Assembly (NCBI GenBank): GCA_014155875.1
Contig: JACEFZ010025087.1
Span: forward strand, 629,501-693,500
Length of the DNA stretch: 64,000 nucleotides
Source of the DNA: Cepaea nemoralis
Taxonomy: Eukaryota; Mollusca; Gastropoda; Stylommatophora; Helicidae
Direction of reading: 5' to 3'
Shown here in pieces: positions 1-10,619 of this stretch; the first letter of the stretch is position 1, and every line of letters starts with the position of its first letter. The position numbers were made by a program, and so were the translations under genes. The notes under the pieces were generated by a model. It was given only the letters and a program-made list of their open reading frames with translations, made no database searches and was not told where the DNA came from.

Positions 1-201
1 CGACTTTCAAATCTTGCTCCAATATTTGTTCCTGCTGGACTCCCTGGCCTGGGCAAACTGTGAGGACGTGTGTGCCATCTTTACATTCCTGATCATTGCA
101 GACTTACTTTCAACACCAGAGATCTGTCTATTCAACTAATGTATATTCTATTTGTATTCGCTTCTGATTATCTACGCATTGAATAGTCAATCACAATATA
201 A

Positions 202-440
202 ATGAATCACACAATTAGTCACTCAATCCGCCTGTCCCACCGTTCAGTCGACCGACCGACCCGGCTGGCTAGCTATCTAATCGTTTGTCTGCTCGTCTGC
301 TGTTCTACCTGTTTATCTGTTCGTCTCCCTGTCCGTCCTTCCTTCCATCAATCCATTCACCTTCCCAGCCAGCCAGTGATCTATCTGTCTGTCTGTCTAT
401 CTATCTATCCGTCGCATCCACCTACCTACCTAACCATTTA
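202..440. repeat. Degenerate pyrimidine-rich tetranucleotide tract
   Basis: Mixed CTGT, CTAT, CCTA and CCAT runs, clearest at 380-415 as CTGT followed by CTAT. All apparent reading frames here are Ser/Leu/Pro-rich translations of the simple repeat, so no gene is called. Confidence 0.8.
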
Positions 441-486
441 CCCATACACCTATCTGTGTGTTCACCCACCCATGGATTAACCTTAT

Positions 487-930
487 AAGAGATTATGAAG
501 AAAATAATGTATGAAAGCGTAGAGAGATAACACGGGTTGAATGTTAGATGGGATTGGGTTTCCAATTCTGAATCCTCTAAGAATAAAGTTCGTCCGCCCA
601 TTCGTTCCATCCATACATATTTAAAAAATTGTATCATACTAGACTGAAACATGTGCTTCTGTGCTCTTAGTCATGCTCACAGCTTATTGTGACAAAACAC
701 CAGGAACTTATGTTGCACTGAAGTAAACGGGAAAACTCAGTTCGATGGAAATCGACACATTGATGAATACATCTTTGTGTGGCCAGATACTGCACAAGTA
801 AAAATGGCTGTTTTTCGGTCAACATTAAAAATCGGTGTACTGCATGTATTATGTTGGACTGTTCCACGCGTGTTGATTATCCAGTAAAAGATATAAAATA
901 CCTGAGTTCTGGCGATTAGCACCTGATCTG
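487..930. other. Unassigned sequence
   Basis: About 440 bases of moderately AT-rich sequence. I see no coding pattern, repeat array or transposon end in it. Confidence 0.5.
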
Positions 931-934
931 TGGC

Positions 935-1385
935 TGTAAACATGACATAAGTCTGAACATGTGGCTGAAAGCATGGCATGTATTTGAACATGTGGCTGTA
1001 ACCATGGCATATATCTAAATATGTGGCTGTAAGCATGGTATATATCTAAATGTGTGGCTGTAAGCATATGACATATATCTGAACATGCAGCTATAAGTAT
1101 GGTATATATCTGAACATGTGGATTAAAGCACGACATATATCTAAATAAGTGGCTGTAAGCATGTGGTGTAACTGAACATGCAGCTGTAAGCTTGGGATAT
1201 ATCTGAACACGTGGCTGTAAGCATAGCATGGCATATATCTGAACATGTGACTGTAAGCGTATGGTGTATCTGAACATGCAGATGTAAGCATGGAACATAT
1301 CTGAACATGCGGCGTTTAGCACATGGTATATTTGAGCACGTAGCTGAAAGTATGCGATGTATCTGGCAATATGGCTGTACTGGCC
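935..1385. repeat. Degenerate 31-33 bp minisatellite, about 14 copies
   Basis: Units are built around GTGGCTGTAAGCATGG followed by CATATATCTGAAC. Copies differ by substitutions and 1-3 bp indels, so the array is old compared with most arrays in the window. Long minus-strand open frames across it are a by-product of the repeat. Confidence 0.85.
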
Positions 1386-1414
1386 GCAAAACGCGTTGCT
1401 ATAATGCATAAAAA

Positions 1415-1685
1415 CAGCCGCATGTTCTTTACAGGACGTTGCAGTCAGCGCTAACATGTATTGGCGGTTTGTGATTTACTGGGTAATTTTACGCTCAGTA
1501 GTTGGACATTGCTTTCTAAAGGCCGACACTTCATAACATCGAAATCAACACAAAGCGGGATGCTTCCAAATCGCAAGCGGTTAATTTCGAACCCTGGACT
1601 CCGTACTTCAAGGAGTTGTGAAACTGCGTTTCAGTAACTCCTAAGCCACAGGCACCGTCCTGTAAATTGCGTGTTATTGAACATG
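1415..1685 (-). mobile_element. tRNA-derived SINE, family 1, copy a
   Basis: On the minus strand there is an A-box-like TGGCTTAGGAGTTA, then a B-box GGGTTCGAAATTAACC, then a body holding CAATG(T)CC and TACTGAGCGTAAAAT-type motifs that ends near ACGTCCTGTAAAG. The same body order occurs at 6608-6850, 38225-38440, 42590-42700 and 56515-56755. Recognised only as a tRNA-headed SINE; the named family is unknown to me. The exact 3' end and target duplications are not resolved. Confidence 0.65.
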
Positions 1686-2000
1686 TCACAAACTGGACAG
1701 TTTGGCTCCACGAACAAACTGAACAGCTTGGCTCCATGAATGACTAGTGGCAACTGTTCACAACGAGAATAAAGGAGACCGGCCGTGGCGACACAGAGGC
1801 TACACAGTATGACCACCCTATAGAACATCACCAGCGAACAGATTAAAGTACACATCATGGCACCAAGCAGTTTGTCTGTGGCAATATACGGCAGTGAATC
1901 TTGCACCAGTTTGTAATCTACAGAGAAAATCAAGTGTTTGAACTTCGAAATGTTTCAGAACAAGTATTTGAAAACCTTGGATCCAGAAGAAACAACATAT
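1686..2000. other. Unassigned sequence with a 27-bp duplication
   Basis: Holds a two-copy imperfect repeat around ACAGTTTGGCTCCA and ACAGCTTGGCTCCA (about 1688-1741). Nothing else was recognised. Confidence 0.5.
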
Positions 2001-3425
2001 ATATATCCATCCATCATCCATCATGTGCCATGCCGGTAAGCGTGGGCGGTCTTGTTCTGCCATCTCACTCGATCAACAGAGTCGTGGATCAGTTCCGTGT
2101 TTCTTTCTCGACCATGCCACAAGGCCAAGCCATCCAGATACTTGTTTCTAGGTCTTCCTCTTGGTCTGTTCCCCTCGATCTTACCAGTTGTCACCAAGTT
2201 CTCCAAATCATTTCTTCTCATAACATGCCCAAAAAATTGTGACTGTCTACGTCTAATGTCTCTGATCAGTTTACGATCTTCATTTGTTTCTTGAAGGACT
2301 TGTTCATTGGTCTTTCTGGCTGTCCATGGTATTCTTTGCATTTTCCTCAGAAACCACATTTCTACAGCCATCAGATGTTTTTCAACCTGGCTGCTCATTG
2401 TCCAAGCTTCACATCCATATAAAAGTACAGGTTCTATGTAGCATCTCAACACTCTTTTTCTCGTTTCAATTGACATCTTTTTATTGGTCAGTATGTTTTT
2501 CATCTTGCTAAAGGCTACTTTTGCCATGGCGATCCTTGTTCTAATCTCTTCAAGGCATCTCCCATCAGATGTTATTATTGTTCCGAGATAATTGTACCTA
2601 TTCACTTGTTGAAGAATATTCCCATTTACTTGTATATTACACTGTGGTATTTCGTTCTTCCTAGTGACGACCATAATCTGTGTCTTTTTACAATTTAATT
2701 CTAACCCTTGTTGTTCACTGTGTGTAACAACCGCATCTACTAAATTTTGCAGATCCTGTTCATTGTCTGCAATCAAGACTGTATCATCTGCATATCTAAT
2801 GTTATTGATGCATCGTCCCCCAATGTTGATTCCTTCCATATTTTCAATATTTCTGAAAATATTTTCACTGTACAGGGAAAACAGATCTGGAGACATTACA
2901 CATCCCTGTCTCACACCTCTCTTAATAGGCTGATATTGGCTTACTTCATTATCAACTCTTATGGCAGCTTGTTGTTTCCAATATATGTTTTTTACAAGTC
3001 TAAGGTCTTTCCCATCAATTTGTAGATCTTCAAGCATCCTTATCATGTTGACATGTCTCACTTTATCAAAAGCCTTTGTGTAGTCAATAAAGCAAAGGTG
3101 TAGATCTTTGTTTACTTCTATAGAACGTTCGATTACGGTTCTCAGTATATACACAGCATTTACTGTACCCTTGCCTACTACAAACCCACATTGTTCTTCT
3201 CCTATTTCAGGTTGTATTTTCCTCCTAACTCTTTGCATGATAATTCCTAGCAAAATCTTCGTGATGTGACTCATTATACTAATTGTTCGATGTTGATCAC
3301 ATTCCAAGGCTCCTGATTTCTTTGGGATTGCAATAAATACAGAATTACATAACTCATGAGGTATAGTTCCAGTACATACATATACCGACAATATTAATGT
3401 GAGCATCAGGGAAAGCCAGCCTAGG
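2001..3425 (-). mobile_element. LINE family L-A, copy A, 5'-truncated
   Basis: A 5'-truncated non-LTR retrotransposon on the minus strand. Its 3' end, just past the stop codon, runs into GATGGATGATGGATGG-type simple repeat, the tail style shared by the other L-A copies. AACATAT occurs at both edges (about 1994-2000 and 3426-3432) and may be the target duplication, but it is short and lies in AT-rich DNA, so this is tentative. Endonuclease and the RT N-terminus are missing. Confidence 0.75.
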
Positions 3426-3463
3426 AACATATGTCGGGAAGTACAGTAGTTTAGCCACATCAA
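2021..3463 (-). CDS. LINE reverse transcriptase (C-terminal two thirds), L-A copy A
   Basis: A 480-residue open frame encoding the reverse transcriptase of a non-LTR retrotransposon, which would copy the element RNA at a nicked target site. Visible motifs: FIAIPKKSG near residue 44, catalytic Asp127 in FIDYTKAFDK, GVRQGCVMSP near 183-192, YADD at 224-227, NYLGTIITSDGR, then the C-terminal FGHVMRR and RPRGRPR and a terminal HAYRHGT before the stop. The frame is uninterrupted, so this copy is fairly young, yet it lacks the endonuclease and so cannot be autonomous. Roughly the first 20 residues may be flanking DNA. The motifs resemble the endonuclease-RT LINE groups (RTE/CR1-like); I did not settle the clade. 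Confidence 0.9.
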   Translation of the reverse strand: MMWLNYCTSRHMFLGWLSLMLTLILSVYVCTGTIPHELCNSVFIAIPKKSGALECDQHRTISIMSHITKILLGIIMQRVRRKIQPEIGEEQCGFVVGKGTVNAVYILRTVIERSIEVNKDLHLCFIDYTKAFDKVRHVNMIRMLEDLQIDGKDLRLVKNIYWKQQAAIRVDNEVSQYQPIKRGVRQGCVMSPDLFSLYSENIFRNIENMEGINIGGRCINNIRYADDTVLIADNEQDLQNLVDAVVTHSEQQGLELNCKKTQIMVVTRKNEIPQCNIQVNGNILQQVNRYNYLGTIITSDGRCLEEIRTRIAMAKVAFSKMKNILTNKKMSIETRKRVLRCYIEPVLLYGCEAWTMSSQVEKHLMAVEMWFLRKMQRIPWTARKTNEQVLQETNEDRKLIRDIRRRQSQFFGHVMRRNDLENLVTTGKIEGNRPRGRPRNKYLDGLALWHGRERNTELIHDSVDRVRWQNKTAHAYRHGT

Positions 3464-3473
3464 ATGTCGGTCA

Positions 3474-3630
3474 GCCGCAGTAGCGCCGTGGCTTGCATGC
3501 CAGGCGGTCAGCGGTTCGAATCTCCATCGAGACGGAATTTTTGTTTTTTAATTGACGTGGGGTTCCAGGTCGACCCGTCTTAAAATAGGTACTAGGCACT
3601 TCTCTGTGAAGTCAAGGCTGCCCGCATGAT
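3474..3630 (+). mobile_element. tRNA-derived SINE, family 3, copy a
   Basis: An A-box-like TAGCGCCGTGGCTTGCATGC is followed by a B-box GGTTCGAATCTC about 30 bases later, then a tail segment GACGTGGGGTTCCAGG joined to TCGACCC. The B-box-to-tail arrangement and the GTTCC..GTCGACCC segment recur at 46337-46470, so these are two copies of one family. The 3' end is lost in the 47-bp repeat that follows. Confidence 0.6.
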
Positions 3631-3636
3631 AATGAC

Positions 3637-4145
3637 CATATCATCTCTGGAGTGGCGAATAGATTATGAAAATATGGGTTCAACATATCATCTCTGGAGT
3701 GGCGAATAGATTATGAAAATATGGGTCCAACTTATCATCTCTGGAGTGGGGAATAGATTATGAAAATATGGGTCCAACATATCATCTCTGGAGTGGCGAA
3801 TAGATTATGAAAATAAGGGTCCAACATATCATCTCTGGAGCGGCGAATAGATTATGAATATATGGGTCCAACATATCATTTCTGGAGTGGCGAATAAATT
3901 ATGAATATATGGGTCCAACACTTTATGTCATAAACGCCTTCGGGCTTGTGAAAGAGTCATTTCCTGACCTACCTATCGAGTGCTGACTGCTCTCTACAAA
4001 TATGGGTCCAACACGTCATCTCTGGAGTGGCGAACAGATTATGACAATATGGGTCCAACACTTTATGTGGAAAACGCCTTCAGGCGTGTGAAAGAGTCAT
4101 CTCCTGACCTACCTATCGAGCGCTGACTGCTCTCTACAAATATGT
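3637..4145. repeat. 47-bp minisatellite with interspersed long spacer repeat
   Basis: About six head-to-tail 47-bp units (core ATCATCTCTGGAGTGGCGAA, then AGATTATGAAAATATGGG) at 3637-3919. Then come two copies of a longer spacer (3920-4000 and 4059-4145, beginning CACTTTATGT and containing CCTACCTATCGAG) separated by one more 47-bp unit. It is a small higher-order structure. Confidence 0.85.
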
Positions 4146-4945
4146 GGCTAGTACCATATACCCATTACGCTTTAACGCGTGGACAAGGGCCCTTTGCATA
4201 CATGACATCAAACATCTGACTGGCGTAAAGAGAACGGTCATGTGTGGCCTGGTTCCTGGCAGACAAGGCGGGAGCCATGGAACACGGCGGGGAACGTGAG
4301 CAGTCAGAAGACATGGGAACTGGCCGAGGGTCAAGAGTCTTTCCTGCTGACGGTGATGACAGCAACGCTCTGCAAACTACTTGCTGCTTCATGATGATTC
4401 GTGTTTAATGGAAGTCATCGCCTGGGTAGTCCACTATTTAATACGCCTAACCAACAATTTAATACACCACGTCAACTATTTAATACGCCACGTTCCAGGA
4501 CCAGCTTGCACAGTTCAATGTCTGGTTAACTGACTGGGGCTAACCTGCAGGTCTAGTATCTACCCATGTAACCTGAAACAAATAGTTTACAGACACGAAT
4601 ACAAAACAGAGATTACTGGTTGCGTCTGCCGTAATAAGAGAGGCCATTACCAAATGTATCCGGGAGATACCTAGCAGGCAGCCTACGGGTGATTTCTGTC
4701 TGTAATAACGAGGGCAGAGGCTAGGCTGTGAGCGGGGAATCAATACAGTAACGGATACTTATTTCAGTGTCATACATTCGTGTTAATAGATGTACATTCA
4801 GACATTCATAGTTTGTCCTTATCTACTCAACTTGAATTCCTGCATTATAAACATAAGCAGGATGCTGCCCGAGCAGAGGAGAGTCAGACTGGCCTATCCT
4901 TAGCACGACAATACTATAGTCTGTCCTCGTCTACTCCGACTTGTA
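4146..4945. other. Unassigned sequence
   Basis: About 800 bases with no gene or transposon recognised. A short internal similarity joins GTTTGTCCTTATCTACTC (about 4812) and GTCTGTCCTCGTCTACTC (about 4919), just before the 89-bp array, and may be degenerate array-edge material. Confidence 0.5.
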
Positions 4946-4948
4946 TAT

Positions 4949-5590
4949 AGGACTGCACATATTCTGTGTGTGTGTGAAAGCTGTACATACAATACAGGCA
5001 AACCAAATACAGAAACTGTCCTTAGAGGGTGAAGTGAAGGACTGCACATATTCTGTGTGTGTGTGAAAGCTGTACATACAATACAGGCAAACCACACACA
5101 GAAACTGTCCTTAGAGGGTGAAGTGAAGGACTGCACATATTCTGTGTGTGTGTGAAAGCTGTACATACAATACAGGCAAACCACACACAGAAACTGTCCT
5201 TAGAGGGTGAAGTGAAGGACTGCACATATTCTGTGTGTGTGTGAAAGCTGTACATACAATACAGGCAAACCACATACAGAAACTGTCCTTAGAGGGTGAA
5301 GTGAAGGACTGCACATATTCTGTGTGTGTGTGAAAGCTGTACATACAATACAGGCAAACCACATACAGAAACTGTCCTTAGAGGGTGAAGTGAAGGACTG
5401 CACATATTCTGTGTGTGTGTGAAAGCTGTACATACAATACAGGCAAACCACATACAGAAACTGTCCTTAGAGGGTGAAGTGAAGGACTGCACATATTCTG
5501 TGTGTGTGTGAAAGCTGTACATACAATACAGGCAAACCACATACAGAAACTGTCCTTAGAGGGTGAAGTGAAGGACTGCACATATTCTGC
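4949..5590. repeat. 89-bp minisatellite, about 7.2 copies
   Basis: Nearly identical units begin GGACTGCACATATTCTGTG and contain AACTGTCCTTAGAGGGTGAA. Copies differ at very few positions (CACACAC versus CACATAC), so the array was homogenised recently. The first copy is the most divergent. Confidence 0.95.
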
Positions 5591-6283
5591 TTGTGCTTTG
5601 TTTCTTCCCATGGAGCAGTGACACTCAAACCATCCTCCTATACCATGTTTTGCACTGCAGTTTCTTCCACTTTCTTCCTCTGTTATTCACCTCTGTCTTT
5701 AACTCACTTCTCCGTGCATGTGAGGCCTTGCTCTATTTCTGTTGTCCCTTGGGTTCCAGGGGACAAACTGTCTTGTTGTAATATTAACGGGGTGTTTTTT
5801 TTTTTTTTTTTAAATTTTAATGTGTTCTGTAGAGCGGCAGGTTCTTTTCCTCGGCCCTTGATTCACCGGAATCTGTCCGGTTCTTTCTATAAGTGGATAA
5901 TTCTGTCATACCATTTTAGTTCTAATCTGCCAGGTCCCTTTTAAAGAATGTGCGTAGTTGTGTTAGTCGTCTTGTCTAAAATGGGGATTGAACACGGATG
6001 ACTGGGCTTCACGTCGAGCGCACTGACAGTATGATGCCGCTAATCCAATCAATACAAGCCTTCCGCTATTCCAAAAGCCACAGATGTGTAAAGAATAAGT
6101 AAATACCACAAGGGTTTTCTCTCTTATAGTCTTTCCCAGTGAAACAGGTCCCACGGCACAATATTTTCCAAGTAGTTGAACCGCCGTTTTCTTGGTAAAC
6201 AACACAATTCTAGCCATAGACAACACACGGGCGGACTTTGCAGGACGGTAAGGCAGTATTTACGGCCGATATTTCCAATTGTT
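5591..6283. other. Unassigned sequence with a poly-T run
   Basis: Includes a T-run at about 5793-5810. No gene, SINE head or inverted repeat was recognised. Confidence 0.5.
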
Positions 6284-6526
6284 CATAACTGGGGAGCGGC
6301 TGGCCGAGTGGCTAGAACGCCGGACTCTCCTTCGGAAGACCCGGGTTCGATCTCTCGGTAAGGTGTGGGATTATTTTCTGTCGAGGGCAAAAAGAAAATC
6401 CTAACCTGCACAGTTCGCGGCGACTGCACTAGCCAGGCGGCCTTAATTCTTCAGGCTCAAAGACCCCTCTGTCATACACCGCAAGGTACCATATTGGCAG
6501 TAAATGACAGTTGACATAACTGGGGA
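6284..6526 (+). mobile_element. tRNA-derived SINE, family 2, copy a, with 12-bp target duplication
   Basis: The body is 6296-6514. The head starts GCGGCTGGCCGAGTGGCTAG (A-box), with B-box GGGTTCGATCTC, resembling a class II (Leu/Ser-type) tRNA. A unique body follows with AAAGAAAATCCTAACCTGCA and CAGTTCGCGGCGACTGCAC, ending near GGCAGTAAATGACAG. CATAACTGGGGA flanks it at 6284-6295 and 6515-6526, a perfect 12-bp duplication. The copy at 52692-52900 matches over its whole length. Confidence 0.9.
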
Positions 6527-6607
6527 ACATTGTTGTCAGACATTTTGCATAGTTTGTTTCGTTTTGTTGCGGTTGTAACTTGTTGGAACATATTTCTTTA
6601 TAGTAAT

Positions 6608-6850
6608 GTACAACATGGCCAAAGGCTTGCGAACGCGGTTCGTGAGCCGGGTACCAGGCGTTCGAAGCTTAGCTGTGACCGATTTGTGCATCAGACCGTG
6701 TCGCGTTGTGTTATAACGTGCTGATATGGGAGCCGGTCGTTCAGAAAGCAATGGCAAACTACTGAACGTAAAACTTGCCTAGTACATCAATAGCAGCTGA
6801 AAAATGGTGGTGTTGACTGCAACGTCCCCTAAGGGATATGCAACAACTTT
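6608..6850 (+). mobile_element. tRNA-derived SINE, family 1, copy b
   Basis: A-box-like TGGCCAAAGGCTTGCGAACG, B-box GCGTTCGAAGC, then the family body GAGCCGGTCGTTCAGAAAGC, a TACTGAACGTAA-type block, GGTGGTGTTGACTGCAACGT and the end block CCCCTAAGGGATATG. It is the forward-strand relative of the copies at 1415-1685 and 56515-56755. Confidence 0.7.
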
Positions 6851-6949
6851 TAAAACAAATGTACAACATGTATATAGTATTATGAAGCTAGAATTATTTG
6901 TCTGGTGAGCCTGAAGTCGTGGAAAAGGTTCCTTTATTGGCAGATAACG

Positions 6950-7078
6950 TCAGTACACTTGTGATAACCATCTATCTATACCATGCAACGGTTGCTGCGG
7001 GAGACGGCACATCTTTGGGTCTGCACGGATGTTATGTCGTCGATTCCTGACTAAACCAATCAATCAATCAATCAAGTT
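6950..7078 (+). pseudogene. 3' stub of RNase-H LINE (family L-R)
   Basis: The last roughly 40 codons of an L-R element: QRLLRETAHLWVC aligns with RWLLRMGTERLWEC of the copy ending at 53989. A stop follows and then a (AATC)n tail at about 7058-7076, the same tail type as that copy. It is extremely 5'-truncated, with in-frame stops upstream. Cannot be functional. Confidence 0.65.
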
Positions 7079-7269
7079 TTATAAACAGAACATTTGATAT
7101 ATAATAAACCCTAAATACTACACAAAAACTAAAGAAAACACATCTTATATCAATCATAGTAAAAGTCTGACATACTTTAGGAGTCAAATGCTCTACAATT
7201 TAACTGTGTGACTTTAACTCCGCAAACAGGAAAGATTTCGTGTGTATCTGAAACAAGGAGTGATTAATG

Positions 7270-7271
7270 TG

Positions 7272-7309
<38 letters not shown>

Positions 7310-7310
7310 A
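7270..7310. repeat. (AC)n microsatellite
   Basis: A run of about 18 AC dinucleotides. The neighbouring stretches 7079-7269 and 7311-7700 show no recognisable gene or repeat. Confidence 0.95.
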
Positions 7311-7699
7311 TGAAGTGTTGTAACGCGAAGGCGAAATCGTGAAACGCAGATCAATACAGAGTGAAGACCAAAGGGCAGAGATTTCGTTTTGTTGAGAAAC
7401 GATCTAATTAAACAATGTTTGCACTCGTAAACACCACGACAGAAGCCCAAATAGTGACAGGGGTGACGTTTGCTCGTCGGATCTGCGCGGAGCAAACAGG
7501 ACAGCCGTGATTTCTGACGCTGACAGGCATGCTCCTCCAGTTTGCTCTTAAAACAAAGGCACTGGGTCACAAGACTCGACAAACCTGGCAGTTTGAACAA
7601 GACATTATTGAAAACTTGAGAGACGCAGCGAAGAAAGAAAGAAGAGTGACATGCCCAGAAGCAATTGATAGTAAAGTGTGTGTACAACGAGATATGGAA

Positions 7700-7985
7700 T
7701 ATATCGGGGGTATGATTTTATACGGAACAAGGCTTATCTCAGGGGTATGATTTCACGGGGAAAATGTATCTTACGGGTATGATTTCAAAGGGAACATGCC
7801 CACCTTACGGATATGATTACACAGGGAACATGACTATCTGATGGGTATGATTTCATAAGGAACAGGACGTATCTTCGGGGTATGATTTCATGGAAAACAT
7901 GACCTATATTACAGGTATGATTTCATGGGGAGCTTGTGTCTCAGAAGCATGCTTTTATGTGGACGAGGGACTGTCTTATGGGTAG
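7700..7985. repeat. Degenerate minisatellite, about 38-41 bp, 7 copies
   Basis: Each unit carries GGGTATGATTTCA followed by a GGGAACATG-like segment and TATCTTACG. Copies are strongly diverged. Confidence 0.75.
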
Positions 7986-8149
7986 AGACCGTCTCTTGCC
8001 AAGAGTTATAGGAAAGACACTGCCGTTGGACAGGGCGTACATTGATAAGCCCCAAAAAAGGTATAACTAGAAAGGGTTTATTTTAAATGTGGAATCCACA
8101 TGGGGGAAAAAACAAAAACAGAGGAAGGCCTAGAAACACACAGTAAAAA

Positions 8150-8372
8150 TAAGTCGAGACAGAAACACATGGAGAAAATAGGTGGAGACAAACACACGGA
8201 GAAAATAGGTGGAGACAGAAACACATGGAGAAAATAGGTGGAGACAGAAACACACGGAGAAAATAGGTGGAGACAGAAACACGTGGAGAAAATAGGTGGA
8301 GACAAAAACACACGGAGAAAATAGGTGGATACAGAAACACATGGAGAAAATAGGTGGAGACAGAAATGAACA
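8150..8372. repeat. 30-bp minisatellite, about 7 copies
   Basis: Units of GGAGAAAATAGGTGGAGACA plus AAACACA. One unit is 3 bp shorter. All three minus-strand frames stay open across it, a repeat artefact. Confidence 0.9.
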
Positions 8373-8379
8373 ATATAGG

Positions 8380-8830
8380 GAGGACATAGACAGAGCAGCA
8401 TGGGATAGCTCAGGATATGATGGCTTTAAGTGAGTTGGTTCTGGAACTATGTCCTTTTGGAGAATACATGGCGAAAGAAAGAGAAGAAGAACTTGATCGT
8501 TTTGGTAGGATTGTATGGGGAACATATGAATGGAGTATGAAAGAATAAGCATACTTTTCAAAGGCCTCTTCGTCCCACTACGTGCCTTTCGGCCCATTGT
8601 AGTTCACCAATTCCTGCCTGCCAGTGTTAGTGGTCAGTGATTTGTGTTTGTCAGTTTGGACGACCGCCTCTGCGCCCTGGCTAGATCAAATACATTGGGA
8701 ATTGCTTCAGGTGGACTTACATTGTTCGTTAGCACAAAGAATACCAGAAATACTCGAGGTAGGTTGAGGTCATGTCTGGTACATAAGCCAGGAGTTATAA
8801 CCAGGAGAATAATTAACGCGGGACCAGATT
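8380..8830. other. Unassigned sequence
   Basis: No gene, tRNA-like head or repeat array recognised between the 30-bp array and the hAT MITE. Confidence 0.5.
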
Positions 8831-9292
8831 GTCTAGAGCAGTGGTTCTCAGCCGGTGGGGAATTCCCCCCCCTCCCCCCAGGGGGGAATTTTAGGGTTTC
8901 CAGGGGGGAATGAAGACCATTTCAAGATCGCGTTAATACAAGAACCGATTACTTGATATTGTTTTTCTCTTCATACTTTACAGTTATGTACGTCTCATCC
9001 TTCTAAAATTCATTTTATAAAGTAAGGAGACCCACAAATCACGTTTTATGTGGATGTCTAGACTTGTTTTAGTATATGCTATTAAATTTACCTTCCATTT
9101 TTACTTATACTGTGTATGGGTGGGGAGATTTTTAGGTAGGAAACATGAAAGGGGGGGGGGGGGAATGGCGTTCTGAAAATATGGTGAAGGGGGGCACGGG
9201 GCAATTTTTTGATAGGAAGGGGGCAATGACGTTCTGAAAATATGGTGAAGGGGGGCACGGGCCAAAAAAGGTTGAGAACCACTGGTCTAGAG
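8831..9292. mobile_element. hAT-type MITE with 8-bp target duplications
   Basis: The element spans 8839-9284 (446 bp). Left end CAGTGGTTCTCAGCC and right end GGTTGAGAACCACTG form 15-bp inverted termini with one mismatch. GTCTAGAG flanks both sides (8831-8838, 9285-9292), a perfect 8-bp duplication diagnostic of the hAT superfamily. There is no transposase, so it would need one in trans. The interior has C- and G-rich tracts near both ends and a 61-bp-spaced direct duplication containing GAAAATATGGTGAAGGGGGG at about 9175 and 9236. CAGNGGTTCTCA termini are known from Charlie-like hAT elements. Confidence 0.95.
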
Positions 9293-9840
9293 GTCTATTT
9301 GGCACGGGGGATACGATTATTGTCTGAATGGTGAACCTTGAAGTACATCTACAATCACATACAGAACAAATATGTCTGTAAACATACAAAAGTCGGAAGT
9401 GAATAGCCAGTTACAATACCTACCAACAAAGAATTACATTAAATCAATGTCTGGTTACAAAGTTACTTCTAGCGTAACGAAAATGTAGATATGACCAAGA
9501 TTTAACGATGCGTAAAGTTAACAAGGAGATGTAAAGAAATATAATTCACAAACCAGCAACTCCTTATCCAATCAACTGGCAAGCCACTAGGCGGGAAACT
9601 AATTACTGAATGCGGCTGAGTGATTGTGTTGGTTTATGAATTCGCTGGGAAAGTTGAGGCTCAATTTGTTTTTCAAAAATCAAATTTAGAATTAGAATGT
9701 TTGAAATGATCTTTTTAGTGTGAACATTTACAACAAACAATTTACTGTTCATATGTCCCCCACACAAATATTGGTTACCATTGGGGCATGACTATTGAAC
9801 CATTTGTGCTTATAAATAGAAAAGTACATGGCATGGCTTC
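9293..9840. other. Unassigned AT-rich sequence
   Basis: About 550 bases with no recognisable gene or element. Confidence 0.5.
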
Positions 9841-9847
9841 GGCTGTA

Positions 9848-9950
9848 AGATAAGTGTGCGTGCGTGTGTAAGTGAGTGTGGGTCTGTGTGTGCGTGCGTG
9901 CGTGCACGCGTATATGTGTGCGTGTGTGTTTGTGCGTGCGTGCGTGTTTG
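9848..9950. repeat. (GT/GC)n microsatellite
   Basis: Alternating purine-pyrimidine run of GTGTGCGTGCGTG type, potentially Z-DNA forming. Confidence 0.9.
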
Positions 9951-10022
9951 AAGAAGAAAATGTCGGTAACAGATGCTTTAGATCATTAGGATGAATAGTG
10001 AAAAATGTAATCTACGCGGGCC

Positions 10023-10112
10023 CGCACGCACACGCGCGGGAGAGCACACACACACACACACACACACACTCATACACACACACTCACATACTAACACACA
10101 CACACATACACA
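10023..10112. repeat. (CA)n microsatellite
   Basis: CA-rich run with CACGCGC at its left edge. The His/Thr-rich frames across it are artefacts. Confidence 0.9.
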
Positions 10113-10440
10113 TGCAGACCATCGGTGGTGTTTCACTAGACCGGAAACGTGCCGACATGACCAGAAAGACGAACAACCCTTAAACACATCCATATATCAG
10201 CGAACGTTTCCACCAAAGTCGCCTTCAACAGAAAAGAAAAACCCCGTAAATAAGAATACTTATCTGTAAATAGAAATATCACAAAAACTAACAATATCAC
10301 AACTTGAAATACAAATAAAAACGCAACCGGAAGTCAGGGAAACGAAACAAAACAGAACGTTTGAGAAACGAGAAAATAAGGAATGAGGTGAATATGGAAA
10401 GGCGGGAAATTAATAAGGGTGAGTCACACACAAGAGTTGT

Positions 10441-10540
10441 ATGTGAGGGAGGGAGGGAGAGACAGAGAGAGAGGGAGAGAGAGCGGGCGAGGGACATAGA
10501 GGAGAGAGAGAGAGAGAGAGAGCGGGCGAGGGACATAGAG

Positions 10541-10612
<72 letters not shown>
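10441..10612. repeat. (GA)n microsatellite
   Basis: About 170 bp of GAGAGA with two copies of an interrupting GCGGGCGAGGGACATAGAG block. Encodes only Arg/Glu or Ser/Leu runs. Confidence 0.95.
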
Positions 10613-10614
<2 letters not shown>

Positions 10615-10619
10615 AGAAA

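Noticed and set aside
849..1457. 202-codon minus-strand frame as a host gene
   Set aside because: It runs through the degenerate 31-33 bp repeat and a SINE; the translated repeats have no domain.
2052..3025. Several plus-strand frames of 75-113 codons opposite LINE copy A
   Set aside because: Antisense shadows of the minus-strand reverse transcriptase.
6296..6362. True tRNA gene (class II head)
   Set aside because: A and B boxes are good, but the acceptor stem does not close and the sequence continues into a shared body with a second copy at 52692, so it is a SINE.
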